In this document: positions 1 to 9,309 of the stretch, one piece after another
Layout: each line of letters starts with the position of its first letter
Position numbering within the stretch: the stretch's first letter is position 1
Assembly: GCA_947493885.1 (NCBI GenBank)
Contig: CANLTE010000002.1
Location: forward strand, 372,001-436,000
Length of the DNA: 64,000 nt
Source of the DNA: an uncultured Maribacter sp.
Lineage (GTDB): Bacteria; Bacteroidota; Bacteroidia; Flavobacteriales; Flavobacteriaceae
Direction: 5' to 3'
Notes under the pieces: generated by a model
Database searches by the model: none
What the model saw: the letters and a program-made list of their open reading frames with translations, nothing else
Told to the model about the DNA's origin: nothing
Position numbers and translations under genes: made by a program

Positions 1-1098
1 AACAAAAATGTCTAGTAAGCCAAAGCCAGCATGCCCATTTGAAGAAAAGTATAGATTGTTGTTTTCATCAATAAAAGGGAACTGTTCTTTTTTAGTAGTG
101 TTAATAGTTTCACCTAAGTTTTTAGGAACGCCAAAATTTCCATTGGCATCAATAGATACTTCGTATATGTCAAAAGAACCAAAACCACCTGGCCTATCTG
201 ATGCAAAATACATTTTAGTGTTGCTGGCGTTTAAAGTAGGATGTTCATTAGAAAAATCGTCACCGTTAAAGTGTAATTCCGTAATGTTTTTCCATTGATT
301 TTCAATCCATTCTGCTTTATATATTTTTAGGTTAGAAATTTTATTTTCATCTGTTTTTTTCTTCCCTTTGGTAAAATTATTACGGGTAAAATAAATGGTT
401 TTTCGGTCATTGGATATCGCAAAAGTAGCTTCATGCATTTTAGTGTTAATGTTTTTGGAAAATGCGATACTTACACTATCTCCTAAAGCTAATTTGTCAA
501 CCGAATGTGAATATATGTCTAAATAATTTTCACTATTCCATCTATAAACTTTACTTAAAATTGGTTTTGCATTTTTTTTGGAAGCAGCATATATAACGGT
601 ACTGTCTACTTTTGCCGCTCCAAATTCAGAATATTTGGTATTTAAAGGTAAATTTTCAATTTTAAAACGATTACCAATAGCATCTACATTCTCTAAATGT
701 TTAAGTTCTGTTCTTAATTTTTCAACTTTAGTGGTCTCCTTTTTTGAAGCATAATAGTCCATTAGTATTTGTGTGGCCTCTTCGTATTCACCAATTGCTT
801 TAAGAGTTTGACTGTATTTAAAAAAGTAACTTTCGTCTATGTTTTCACTGTACACAGAGGTCAGGTATGAAAACCATTTTGCAGCTTTTGAGAGTTGATA
901 AGTGTTATAATAACAATCTGCCAGATTTTTTATCACTACTGCACTTTTGTTAGATTTTGCAATTTCTTCGTAAAGTGGAATTGCATCGCCATAAAACGCT
1001 CTGTTAAAATAATTGTGTGCTCGTTGTATATCTTGTTGAGCGATTGCTGAAATTTGTAGTAACCCTACAAAACATATAAATAAAAATGTTTTTTTCAT
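1..1098 (-). CDS. OmpA-family TPR/PD40 protein, T9SS-associated (3' end outside window)
   Basis: The frame is open from an ATG at 1098 to the left edge of the window (366 codons), so the C-terminus is missing. The N-terminus is a signal peptide ending near the AQQD sequence. It is followed by about 110 residues of helical TPR-like repeats and then beta-propeller PD40/WD40-like repeats. The visible marker of these is YFASDRPGGFGSFDIYEV, followed by a second copy beginning LYFSSNGHAGFG. In this family the missing C-terminus normally carries a peptidoglycan-binding OmpA domain. The gene follows a PorP/SprF gene 11 bp upstream, as is usual in flavobacterial T9SS surface-protein modules. The likely role is anchoring a secretion or attachment complex to peptidoglycan. 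The OmpA domain is inferred, because it lies outside the window. Confidence 0.85.
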   Translation of the reverse strand, partial: MKKTFLFICFVGLLQISAIAQQDIQRAHNYFNRAFYGDAIPLYEEIAKSNKSAVVIKNLADCYYNTYQLSKAAKWFSYLTSVYSENIDESYFFKYSQTLKAIGEYEEATQILMDYYASKKETTKVEKLRTELKHLENVDAIGNRFKIENLPLNTKYSEFGAAKVDSTVIYAASKKNAKPILSKVYRWNSENYLDIYSHSVDKLALGDSVSIAFSKNINTKMHEATFAISNDRKTIYFTRNNFTKGKKKTDENKISNLKIYKAEWIENQWKNITELHFNGDDFSNEHPTLNASNTKMYFASDRPGGFGSFDIYEVSIDANGNFGVPKNLGETINTTKKEQFPFIDENNNLYFSSNGHAGFGLLDIFV

Positions 1099-1109
1099 AA
1101 CGTATAATT

Positions 1110-2048
1110 TTAGTAGAATCTTGGAGATTTATCATAGCCTTTTTGAAGACCTAAAAGGTCTAAGTCAAAAAGGGCAAAAATTTCGTGAGAACCAGAGCTA
1201 AACTCTCCTAAATTAGAAAGCGTATAATCGTAAGCATATCCAATTCTAATAGCTGGAACCACTTTTATATTAAACATGGCGTTCACTGAGTCATCAAGAC
1301 GGTAAGCTACACCGGCTTCAAACTTTTCGTTTAAAAGAACGTTTAGTCCCGCATCAAAAGAAATAGGTGAGCCTTTTACCGCTTTTGCCAAAATAGAAGG
1401 CTTTAATTTAAGGCTTGGATTTAATTGGTAAACATAACCAGCGGTTAAAAACACATGCATTTCTTCAGACCCTAAACGCGTAACACCATCTTTGTCACTT
1501 AAATGTTTTGTTGATAACAAATTAGGAATCGAAAGCCCTACATAAAGTTCTTCTCTATGATAAAAAGCACCGATACCAATGTTAGGGAAAATGGTATTAT
1601 TATCATTTCTAAAGGCTACATCATCTTGTAGTTCAGGTAGAAGCAAATTAGTAAAATTAGTGGTAAAGTTGGTGATACCAGCTTTTAGACCCAATGCAAT
1701 ACTATTTTTATTATCTAACCTTAGATTGTATGCAAAATCTGCAAATACATTATTTTCTTTTACAACACCATCACCAATATTATCGCTAACAAAAGAAATA
1801 CCTGCCTCCACTTTTTCCGTTAGTGCGGCGTGAGCAAAAAAGGTCATGGTTTTTGGTCCACCAACGGCGGAAACCCATTGCGAACGATAAAGAGTTCCTA
1901 AATTTAAAAGCCCAATATCATTTGTAGTGTAAGCAGGATTAATGATGCTCATATTATACATGTATTGGGAATATTGAGGGTCTTGTTGACCTTTCAGCGT
2001 ATACTGAATAAGGCAAAAGAAGAATATGTATAAAAGTGTTTTCTTCAT
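1110..2048 (-). CDS. PorP/SprF family type IX secretion outer-membrane protein
   Basis: A 312-residue protein with a signal peptide (cleavage around LKGQQDPQ). The mature N-terminus, QDPQYSQYMYN followed by INPAYT, is the hallmark of the PorP/SprF family. The rest is alternating beta strands ending in an aromatic residue, as expected for an outer-membrane barrel. PorP/SprF proteins attach T9SS cargo bearing type B C-terminal domains to the cell surface. The cargo candidate is the large gene immediately upstream (30 bp gap) and the OmpA/TPR gene follows, so the three probably form one transcript. I give no gene symbol because Flavobacteriaceae carry many paralogues. Confidence 0.93.
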   Translation of the reverse strand: MKKTLLYIFFFCLIQYTLKGQQDPQYSQYMYNMSIINPAYTTNDIGLLNLGTLYRSQWVSAVGGPKTMTFFAHAALTEKVEAGISFVSDNIGDGVVKENNVFADFAYNLRLDNKNSIALGLKAGITNFTTNFTNLLLPELQDDVAFRNDNNTIFPNIGIGAFYHREELYVGLSIPNLLSTKHLSDKDGVTRLGSEEMHVFLTAGYVYQLNPSLKLKPSILAKAVKGSPISFDAGLNVLLNEKFEAGVAYRLDDSVNAMFNIKVVPAIRIGYAYDYTLSNLGEFSSGSHEIFALFDLDLLGLQKGYDKSPRFY

Positions 2049-2078
2049 TATATTATAGTTAAATAGGCTCGTGTTGTT

Positions 2079-4967
2079 TTATCTGTTTAGGTAAAGTCTT
2101 CCTTGGGTTGGTTTAAAACCTTCTTTGTTATAATTTATAATGTAGAAGTAAACTCCGTTTGGAGCGACTTTTCCTCCGTTTGAAGTACCATCCCAAGCTG
2201 GTTTGGAGATGCCTCCTATAAACATTTGGTTGCCGTATCTGTTTACAATTTCCAGGGTAAATTCAGGAAAAATAGTACCTATGTTTGGTATATAAAAAGT
2301 ATCGTTGTTTCCATCTCTATTGGGCGAAAAAGCCTCTGGTATAAAGAAATTATAATCTTCAGGGTTACAATTGCTGAGATCTACGGTTACTGCTACTCTT
2401 TGAGGGTTTCTACATCCAGTTATAGGGTTAAAACTTTCAGCATAGTAGGTCATTTCAGTAACTAAAGGTGTTGAGAAGTCTAATGGTGTGCCGTTATCTG
2501 GTTGGTCATACCAAAAAATATCATAACTATTCATGGACTCTAATCCTCTTAAGTCTTCCACGGTAGGGTTGTCTAAACCACAAATTTCTAATGTTGTAAA
2601 TGCTATTGAGGCTGGTTCTAATGTATGAATGGTTGGAATAATTTCGAGCCGAGCTGTGCTATGGCAGCTATCTGCAGACTCAGTACTAGCAAAATAACTA
2701 GCACCATCGCTTAATGTCGTAGTATTGTCTAAAAGGTTTCCTTCCGTAACGGCATCATACCAAACCACATTTTCGCCACTACTTACACTAACAACTAGGT
2801 CTGCCAATGTAGCGTTCTCCGTTTCGCAAAATTCTGGAGTTAAATTTAAAGCTGTTGGAGCTATAGGATTTGATAAAGTAGTTATTACCTGAATTCTATC
2901 AGAACCTTCGCAGTTATTGTTTAAATCGGTATTTGAAATAAAATAATCTTCGCCGTCAACTAAAGGAGTTGTTATAGGAAGAATATTTATATCAGTAGCT
3001 GTATCATAGAATAAAATGGTTCCGTTTGCACTTACATTTATATCTTCAAGCGTTGGTCCAGAAGGATAATTATTTAAACAAAAGGTTTGCAACGCATCAG
3101 CAGTTGGAGCTGCTGGTGTTCCCATTCGTGCAAAGTTTTCTGTAAGTTCAAAATCAAAAACTATTCTACAGGGTGTGGTATCGTTTTGAGAGCTTCGGAC
3201 TCTAACCGTATAGTTTCCTTCTGGTAGGGTAGATGCGTCAATTTGATAATTGGCCGTTCCACCTGTAAAGTTGATACTATTTTCAGTTAAAATATTATTT
3301 GTAGCCTGTTCTATAACATCATATTCTATACTATACGTACCATCTCCTAGTATCGGAGCATCAATAATTACATCAATTTGCGATGCATTACAATTGTTAT
3401 CTACCAATAAATCTAAATCAATTTCCGATGGATTAGGTATTATAGTTACCGTTGTATTTAGCTGACAACCTAAATCTATACCGTTTTCAATATCAAAAGT
3501 AACATCGTAGTTTCCTCCGTCAGTGAAATTTGAACCAGGAATAATTAAGTTTCCTGTTCCATTTGTGAAATCTACGTCACCTGAAAGCGAGCTACTATCA
3601 TTATTTGGACTTGTAATTGTATAATTTATGGTATGTGTTAGGTTGGATAAAACTAATGTTGAGTTAAAAATGCTATTTAAATTAACAACAACATCTGTAT
3701 TTATACATGTATCTGGAGCAGAAGCAGTAGGGTCGGAAACAAAAAATGAAACACTAGGTACTAATATAGTAGCACATACGTCTTGCGTTGGAGATGTTCC
3801 TCTAATGCTGCTGATACTTAAGGTTAAATTTTGATTTGTTGGAGTATTATTTTTGTCTAAAATGAATGATGCAGTTCCATTACTAAAGGTTGCCGATGCA
3901 GGGGCTGGTTCTGCAGATGTTCCTGCATAGCCGTATGAAATGTTGTAAACACCATCTGGTAATAATATTTGGTTGTATGCTAGCTCTACAATATAATCAT
4001 CTTGTGAAACGCAGTAATTTTCAGCCTCCATTGTGCCTTCAAGAGTAGGAAGTATCACAACTCTAACCGTAGTATGCTGTTCTTCACAAACAGGGTGATA
4101 CGGTGAAGGAAATACACTATAAGTAAATGTGTAATTTCCAATACCATGAGTGTTGTATATATCTTGAATGTCAATTATATTATCTGAGAGGTCACTTAAT
4201 TGGTTTGTACTTGCCTCTGACCAGGTTCCTTGTATATCTTCATCAAACAGCAAAGAGTTTAAATTAAAATTAGTATACCCAGATAAATCTTCATAGTTAC
4301 ATAAGGTTAAATCGGAACCTGTACCGGATTGAGCTCTTGGGTGAACTTCTAGTTTAACGGTAACAGAAGTTTCCAAACAACTACCAACTTGAGCAACAGT
4401 ATAAGTAAAAACATATTCGCCAGGACCAGCTTCTGAAGCATCGAAAGTATCACCATTTAAAAAACCTGTAGCGGTTGAAGGATCTTCCTCCCATAAACCA
4501 TTTACATCTGGAACTTTTCCGTCTAAATCATCTCCAATAAATCCATTCATATCTACAGCGGCATTACTACTACATGCGTTTGCACTACCATCAATGTTAT
4601 CAATTCCCGCATATCCTCCTAAATCAATAGAAATTACTGCTGATTGCCCACAGGTATCATTGGTATAAGTAAATTCATGAGTTCCTGCGCTATTTACCCG
4701 CCATAAATCAAGTTCTCCAGTAGTTCTGTTTAGTGCAAAAAAATTAGCAGGATTTGTAGTACTCCAAATACCTCCAGGAGTTCCATTGAATCCGGGTACA
4801 GAAAAAAGGTCGTACTGTTGGTTGTTGGAGTCTGAAAATTTATCGCAAATAGTAATCGTTACATCATTTCCTGCACATTGCGCTGATACGAAAACAGCGT
4901 GAGAAAAAGTAATTATGAAAAAAAACCATTTTAAATTAAAAATAGATAATGTTTTAAAAAAGTTCAT
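2079..4967 (-). CDS. Large T9SS cargo protein with gliding-motility (CHU_C) C-terminal domain
   Basis: A 962-residue secreted protein with an N-terminal signal peptide ending near VSAQC. Residues about 868-962 form a CHU_C/type B sorting domain: it opens FFIPEAFSPNRDGNNDTF, contains VNRYGNQ and AWDGTSNGG, and ends in GVYFYIINY...RLYLNR. This domain directs export by the type IX system. Residues about 628-867 are three tandem repeats of roughly 75-84 residues. Each has FC/IC near its start, then PT(L/V)EDL-like, (F/V)(F/W)YD, TPL and Y(F/Y) motifs and a second Cys. The N-terminal two thirds are Thr/Asn/Ser-rich Ig-like beta domains with paired cysteines. It is the first gene of a minus-strand module with PorP/SprF and OmpA/TPR. 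A surface adhesin role is inferred; the ligand is unknown. Confidence 0.9.
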   Translation of the reverse strand: MNFFKTLSIFNLKWFFFIITFSHAVFVSAQCAGNDVTITICDKFSDSNNQQYDLFSVPGFNGTPGGIWSTTNPANFFALNRTTGELDLWRVNSAGTHEFTYTNDTCGQSAVISIDLGGYAGIDNIDGSANACSSNAAVDMNGFIGDDLDGKVPDVNGLWEEDPSTATGFLNGDTFDASEAGPGEYVFTYTVAQVGSCLETSVTVKLEVHPRAQSGTGSDLTLCNYEDLSGYTNFNLNSLLFDEDIQGTWSEASTNQLSDLSDNIIDIQDIYNTHGIGNYTFTYSVFPSPYHPVCEEQHTTVRVVILPTLEGTMEAENYCVSQDDYIVELAYNQILLPDGVYNISYGYAGTSAEPAPASATFSNGTASFILDKNNTPTNQNLTLSISSIRGTSPTQDVCATILVPSVSFFVSDPTASAPDTCINTDVVVNLNSIFNSTLVLSNLTHTINYTITSPNNDSSSLSGDVDFTNGTGNLIIPGSNFTDGGNYDVTFDIENGIDLGCQLNTTVTIIPNPSEIDLDLLVDNNCNASQIDVIIDAPILGDGTYSIEYDVIEQATNNILTENSINFTGGTANYQIDASTLPEGNYTVRVRSSQNDTTPCRIVFDFELTENFARMGTPAAPTADALQTFCLNNYPSGPTLEDINVSANGTILFYDTATDINILPITTPLVDGEDYFISNTDLNNNCEGSDRIQVITTLSNPIAPTALNLTPEFCETENATLADLVVSVSSGENVVWYDAVTEGNLLDNTTTLSDGASYFASTESADSCHSTARLEIIPTIHTLEPASIAFTTLEICGLDNPTVEDLRGLESMNSYDIFWYDQPDNGTPLDFSTPLVTEMTYYAESFNPITGCRNPQRVAVTVDLSNCNPEDYNFFIPEAFSPNRDGNNDTFYIPNIGTIFPEFTLEIVNRYGNQMFIGGISKPAWDGTSNGGKVAPNGVYFYIINYNKEGFKPTQGRLYLNR

Positions 4968-5198
4968 GTATAGGCTGTTAATAGATGTTTCAACTAAAAA
5001 TCAAAAATATTAGAGTTGTAAAGTTTGATGAAAACAATGTTGTGAAATCCTACAGAGTTATGTGCTAAATGAAATATTTATAGTGTTAAAGGACATGTAA
5101 AAAGTGTATTTTGTCGATAAATACCAGTAAATATTGATGTTATGATGCCTTTAAATTGCGCTTTGGTATTATTATCTTTGGGGTTTAATTTAAATTAC

Positions 5199-6557
5199 AT
5201 GCAAATACATTTTATAGCAATTGGGGGAAGCGCAATGCACAATTTAGCTTTGGCACTTAATCACAAAGGATATACAATTACAGGAAGTGATGATGTTATT
5301 TTTGAGCCTTCAAAAACTAGATTAGAGCAAAAAGGACTTTTGCCAAATGAGTTTGGTTGGTTTCCAGAAAAAATTCACTCTGAATTAGATGCTGTAATTT
5401 TAGGGATGCATGCTAAAGCGGATAACCCTGAACTTATAAAGGCAAAAGAATTAGGGCTAACTATTTATTCGTACCCTGAGTTTTTGTATGAGCAATCTAA
5501 AAATAAAACCAGAGTAGTGATTGGCGGAAGTCATGGAAAAACAACAATTACATCAATGATATTACATGTGCTAAACTATCATGATTTTAATGTAGATTAC
5601 ATGGTGGGAGCTCAGTTAGAAGGTTTTGAGCGTATGGTGCATTTAACTGATGAGAATGATTTTATTATTCTTGAAGGAGACGAATATTTATCTTCTCCAA
5701 TAGACCGTAGACCTAAATTTCATTTATATAAACCAAATATAGCATTACTAAGTGGCATAGCTTGGGATCATATTAATGTATTTCCAACTTTTGATAATTA
5801 TGTAGAGCAATTTCAAATATTTGTAGATAGTATTGTAAAAGGAGGTAGCATTACATATAATGAAGAAGATGTTGTTGTTAAAAATGTGGTAGAGGCATCA
5901 GAGAATCCAATCAGAAAGTTAGCATATTCAACTCCAGATTACGCCGTTGAAAATGGACAGACTTTGTTAGAAACTTCCGAAGGTCCCATGCCAATTGAAG
6001 TTTTCGGAAAACATAATTTGAGCAATTTGGCCGGCGCTAAATGGATTTGCCAAAACATAGGTATAGATGAGGACGATTTTTATGAGGCAATAGCTACCTT
6101 TAAAGGAGCATCAAAAAGGTTAGAAAAACTGGCGGAGAGTAAGACTAACGTAGCGTATAAAGACTTTGCACATTCGCCAAGTAAAGTAGCGGCTACTACT
6201 AAAGCCGTTAAAGAGCAATATCCAGAAAGAAAATTAATTGCTTGTTTAGAGTTGCATACGTATAGTAGTTTTAATCCGGAATTTTTAAAGGAATATAGAG
6301 GCGCACTGGATGAAGCAGATGAAGCTATAGTTTTTTATTTGCCAGAGTCGGTTAAAATTAAAAAGTTGGCAGAAGTCACTTCAGAACAAATTTCAGAAGC
6401 ATTTCAACGCAACGATTTAAAAATATACACCAACGCTGATGCGTTTAAAAACTATGTGTTTAATCAAGAATATAACAACTCCGTTTTACTTTTAATGAGC
6501 TCTGGTAATTATGGTGGATTAAACTTGAATGAGGTTAAATCGTTAATTGTGAACTAA
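5199..6557 (+). CDS. mpl: UDP-N-acetylmuramate:L-alanyl-gamma-D-glutamyl-meso-diaminopimelate ligase (murein peptide ligase)
   Basis: A cytoplasmic Mur-ligase family protein of 452 residues. It recycles cell-wall tripeptide by ligating it to UDP-MurNAc with ATP. The N-terminal nucleotide-binding domain begins MQIHFIAIGGSAMHNLA, the ATP loop is GGSHGKTT (residues 109-116), and the central domain has EGDEYLSSPID. The C-terminal domain carries DFAHSPSKVAAT. The frame is open to 5142, but the first 19 codons do not match the family and the Rossmann strand begins right after ATG 5199, so I chose 5199. MurC is the closest alternative, but the AMHNLA motif and the DFAHSPSK motif favour Mpl. It is divergent from the surface-protein module. 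Confidence 0.88.
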   Translation: MQIHFIAIGGSAMHNLALALNHKGYTITGSDDVIFEPSKTRLEQKGLLPNEFGWFPEKIHSELDAVILGMHAKADNPELIKAKELGLTIYSYPEFLYEQSKNKTRVVIGGSHGKTTITSMILHVLNYHDFNVDYMVGAQLEGFERMVHLTDENDFIILEGDEYLSSPIDRRPKFHLYKPNIALLSGIAWDHINVFPTFDNYVEQFQIFVDSIVKGGSITYNEEDVVVKNVVEASENPIRKLAYSTPDYAVENGQTLLETSEGPMPIEVFGKHNLSNLAGAKWICQNIGIDEDDFYEAIATFKGASKRLEKLAESKTNVAYKDFAHSPSKVAATTKAVKEQYPERKLIACLELHTYSSFNPEFLKEYRGALDEADEAIVFYLPESVKIKKLAEVTSEQISEAFQRNDLKIYTNADAFKNYVFNQEYNNSVLLLMSSGNYGGLNLNEVKSLIVN

Positions 6558-6619
6558 ATAGGCGATAGGACACTATGTCATGAATTTTTAATAGGAATAC
6601 ATTTTGATATGTTGTTCGT

Positions 6620-6793
6620 ATGAAACGCAAACAATTGTATTCTTTTTTTAGACGTAAAGTATCCATGTTTATGATTGCGTATATGCTTGGAGTTTCTAAT
6701 ATCATCCTAGATGAAGATAGAATGATAAATGATACGAAAGCTAATATAGAACTTGTTCAAAAAGAATATGACTTTAAAGACCAAGAAGATTAA
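6620..6793 (+). CDS. Small basic/amphipathic protein of 57 residues, unknown function
   Basis: ATG 6620 to TAA 6793. The protein starts MKRKQLYSFFRRKVSMFMI and goes on as AYMLGVSNIILDEDRM. The N-terminus is strongly basic, the middle is a short hydrophobic stretch (about residues 15-30), and the C-terminal half is acidic and polar. It lies 62 bp after mpl on the same strand. Its stop overlaps by 4 bp the stop of the convergent DUF1569 gene, so the reading frame fills the gap exactly. I recognise no family. Coding status rests on the charge layout and the fit between neighbours, and is moderate. Confidence 0.5.
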   Translation: MKRKQLYSFFRRKVSMFMIAYMLGVSNIILDEDRMINDTKANIELVQKEYDFKDQED

Positions 6794-7230
6794 ACACCAA
6801 ATTGATTTAAATGGTGATTAAGGTGTTTATATTGCATTTTACCCCATTCTTCATGAGTAAACCTACCAAATAAAGGATGTGGATTCCAGCTTTTTCTGTT
6901 TTTAAGTTCATGCATTTCTTTGGTTAGGAGAACTAGTTTTTCAAGTTCAACGGAAAAATCTTTAGTTTCATTAGTTTTCAATTGTGATGGAGTTGGCATA
7001 TTTTTTTTGAATGGTCTATCATTAAATAAAATCTTTTTAAAAAAGAGTCGGGCAAATATATTCCCGTTTCCCTTATCTCTATTTTTAATAGCAATTATTA
7101 ACGGATGCTGACAATGCCATACCATTTGCCCAACGCTCATTTTCCCCCATTGTCTTTTAGAATCATGTTTAAGGTTGTTTAATCTTTCCATGATTTCTTT
7201 AAAATCTTGATTATTAAAAAGAGACTTCAT
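6790..7230 (-). CDS. DUF1569 (DinB-like) protein
   Basis: A 146-residue soluble protein predicted to be a four-helix bundle of the DinB/YfiT-like type. Features seen are KMSVGQMVWHCQHPL near residue 35 and the C-terminal HEEWGKMQYKHLNHHLNQFG. His residues in the two motifs could bind a metal, as in DinB proteins. Biochemical function in this family is unknown; thiol or detoxification roles are only suggested by the fold. It is convergent with the small gene at 6620-6793 and divergent from radC, 58 bp away. Confidence 0.78.
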   Translation of the reverse strand: MKSLFNNQDFKEIMERLNNLKHDSKRQWGKMSVGQMVWHCQHPLIIAIKNRDKGNGNIFARLFFKKILFNDRPFKKNMPTPSQLKTNETKDFSVELEKLVLLTKEMHELKNRKSWNPHPLFGRFTHEEWGKMQYKHLNHHLNQFGV

Positions 7231-7288
7231 TTTTAGATATATTCTTCAGTTTTAAAGATAAAATTTTTTAGTTTATTATCTTTAGAGA

Positions 7289-7987
7289 ATGCAAGAAAAA
7301 TCAACATCTTTTTCCATAAAACATTGGTCCAATGATGATAGGCCTCGCGAAAAGCTCCTTTCCAAAGGAAAATCAGTTCTTTCTGATGCAGAGTTAATTG
7401 CAATATTAATTGGATCCGGCAATAGAGATGAAAGTGCGGTAGAATTATCTAAACGTATACTATCTTCCACAAAAAATAACCTAAATGACCTTGGAAAAAC
7501 ATCTATAAATCAACTCCTGAAGTTTAAAGGAATTGGAGAGGCTAAAGCAATATCAATAGTCGCTGCGATGGAATTGGGAAGAAGAAGACGGGCTGAGGAA
7601 ACTCCCTTAATTGCCAAAATAAGTAGCAGTAAAACCGGTTTTGAATTGTTGCAACCAATATTAGGAGACTTGCCACACGAAGAATTCTGGATTGTTTATC
7701 TAAATAACGCAAATAAAGTAATTCAAAAATCGCAACTTAGTAAGGGAGGTATTACAGGTACTTTAGTGGATGTGCGTTTAGTACTAAAACAAGCTTTAGA
7801 AATTGGAGCTTTAGCCTTAATTTTGGCACATAACCATCCATCAGGAACATTAAGGCCTAGTACTGCAGATAAACAAATTACACAGAAACTTATTGCTGCA
7901 GCAAATGCCTTAGATATAAAAGTTTTGGATCATTTGATAATTACTGATAAGGATTATTTTAGCTTTGCAGACGAAGGTATTCTTTAG
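7289..7987 (+). CDS. radC: RadC family JAMM-domain protein
   Basis: A 232-residue protein with the usual RadC layout. The N-terminal UPF0758 helical region is followed by a helix-hairpin-helix (FKGIGEAKA, residues 79-87). The C-terminal JAB/MPN+ metalloprotease-like domain has the zinc motif AHNHPSG (His181, His183) and Asp194. The length is normal for the chromosomal family. RadC was historically linked to DNA repair, but its biochemical role is unsettled. The next gene starts 26 bp downstream on the same strand, so co-transcription is possible. Confidence 0.93.
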   Translation: MQEKSTSFSIKHWSNDDRPREKLLSKGKSVLSDAELIAILIGSGNRDESAVELSKRILSSTKNNLNDLGKTSINQLLKFKGIGEAKAISIVAAMELGRRRRAEETPLIAKISSSKTGFELLQPILGDLPHEEFWIVYLNNANKVIQKSQLSKGGITGTLVDVRLVLKQALEIGALALILAHNHPSGTLRPSTADKQITQKLIAAANALDIKVLDHLIITDKDYFSFADEGIL

Positions 7988-8013
7988 AGTACCATATTGA
8001 TAAAAAAAAGTAT

Positions 8014-9309
8014 ATGTTGCTAATTTATACACACAAAATAACATCTCGTTTTAGTTATGTAATGCGACATATATTTACCAATATTTTGGGGGTAGAGGTT
8101 AGTTTTACTACTAAGGTAGAAGATTTCATAAAGCATACGGGGCCTAAAATAACATATACGAAACAGCCCTTGCAAAATGAATTTTTCATTAGAAGCAACG
8201 ATTTACTTTTTGAACAAGGTATAAATGATTTAAATATAAATATTGGAGATTGGGATGGTGTACCCTGTTTTTTTATAGCAGGAGAGCGAAGCAACATTCC
8301 TTTTGATATTTTTTCAGCAAGTTTTTATCTGCTTAGTAGGTATGAAGAGTATTTGCCACATGTTAAAGATATGCATGGTAGGTTTTCGCCAAAAGATAGT
8401 ATAGCTCATGAAAAAAACTTTTTACAACAACCAGTGATTGACATATGGGCTTTTAAGCTATTAAAAGCTTTGGAAGAGAAATTTCCGGATATAGAATATA
8501 AAAAACGAAAGTTTAAATTCACTTCAATAATTGATGTTACTACCTCACATTGTTATGCACATCGTGGCTTGGTTCGAAGTTTTTTTGGATTCGTAATTGA
8601 CATAGGTAGGTTTAAATTAAGGAGGGTAATAAAACGCATTGCTGTATGGTTTAATGCAGCAAAAGACCCTTACAACAATTTTAATTATTTAATAGCTCTA
8701 CATCAAAAATACAATGTAAAAAGTATTTTCTTTTTTCAATATGCGGCGTATTCTACATATGACAAAAATGTCTCAACTTTTAACAACAAGTTTAAGTATT
8801 TAATAAAATCCATTGCGGATTATAGTAGGGTTGCTCTAGCTGCTTCTTATGGTTCTTTTGATAATATTTTACTTTTAAAGAAAGAAAAAAATGACCTTTC
8901 AAATGTAATTAACAGAAAAGTAAAGTTTTCCAGAATGCGATATAATAGGGTAGATGTACCCATTACGTATCGAAATTTAGTTGAAGCTGAATTTACAGAT
9001 GATTTTACTATGGGATACACCCATGAAATGGGTTTTAGAGCAGGAACATGCACACCTTTTTATTTTTATGATATATTATTGGAATTACAACAGCCAATAA
9101 GAGTTCATCCTTTTGTAATGCATGATTATGCGCTTATGATGCTCGGGAGTGAAAATAAAATTGTTGAAAAAATCGAACAAATTTATGCTGCCGTGAAAAT
9201 GGTGAATGGAGAGTTTGTGAGTATATTTTCGAATGAATTGCTTGGTGAACAACATAAAGTAAATTGGAAAAAACTTTATGAAATGGTTTTAAAAAAATAT
9301 AATGTTTGA
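8014..9309 (+). CDS. Polysaccharide deacetylase-like protein (DUF7033 plus NodB-like fold)
   Basis: A 431-residue protein. The N-terminal about 150 residues match the flavobacterial domain that precedes NodB-like domains (FSASFYLLSRYEEYLPH, then RFSPKDSIA). Further on are FTSIIDVTTSHCYAHRG, a degenerate form of the deacetylase Asp-containing motif 1, and GYTHEMGFRAGTCTPF, equivalent to the Arg motif. There is no clear signal peptide. Because the canonical double-Asp and HxxxH metal motif is not obvious, catalysis is uncertain. The 3' end overlaps the next gene by 8 bp, implying translational coupling. Confidence 0.75.
   Translation: MLLIYTHKITSRFSYVMRHIFTNILGVEVSFTTKVEDFIKHTGPKITYTKQPLQNEFFIRSNDLLFEQGINDLNINIGDWDGVPCFFIAGERSNIPFDIFSASFYLLSRYEEYLPHVKDMHGRFSPKDSIAHEKNFLQQPVIDIWAFKLLKALEEKFPDIEYKKRKFKFTSIIDVTTSHCYAHRGLVRSFFGFVIDIGRFKLRRVIKRIAVWFNAAKDPYNNFNYLIALHQKYNVKSIFFFQYAAYSTYDKNVSTFNNKFKYLIKSIADYSRVALAASYGSFDNILLLKKEKNDLSNVINRKVKFSRMRYNRVDVPITYRNLVEAEFTDDFTMGYTHEMGFRAGTCTPFYFYDILLELQQPIRVHPFVMHDYALMMLGSENKIVEKIEQIYAAVKMVNGEFVSIFSNELLGEQHKVNWKKLYEMVLKKYNV

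Noticed and set aside
8-298. Plus-strand open frame of 96 codons at the left edge
   Set aside because: It lies antisense within the OmpA/TPR gene, whose minus-strand translation shows clear PD40 motifs.
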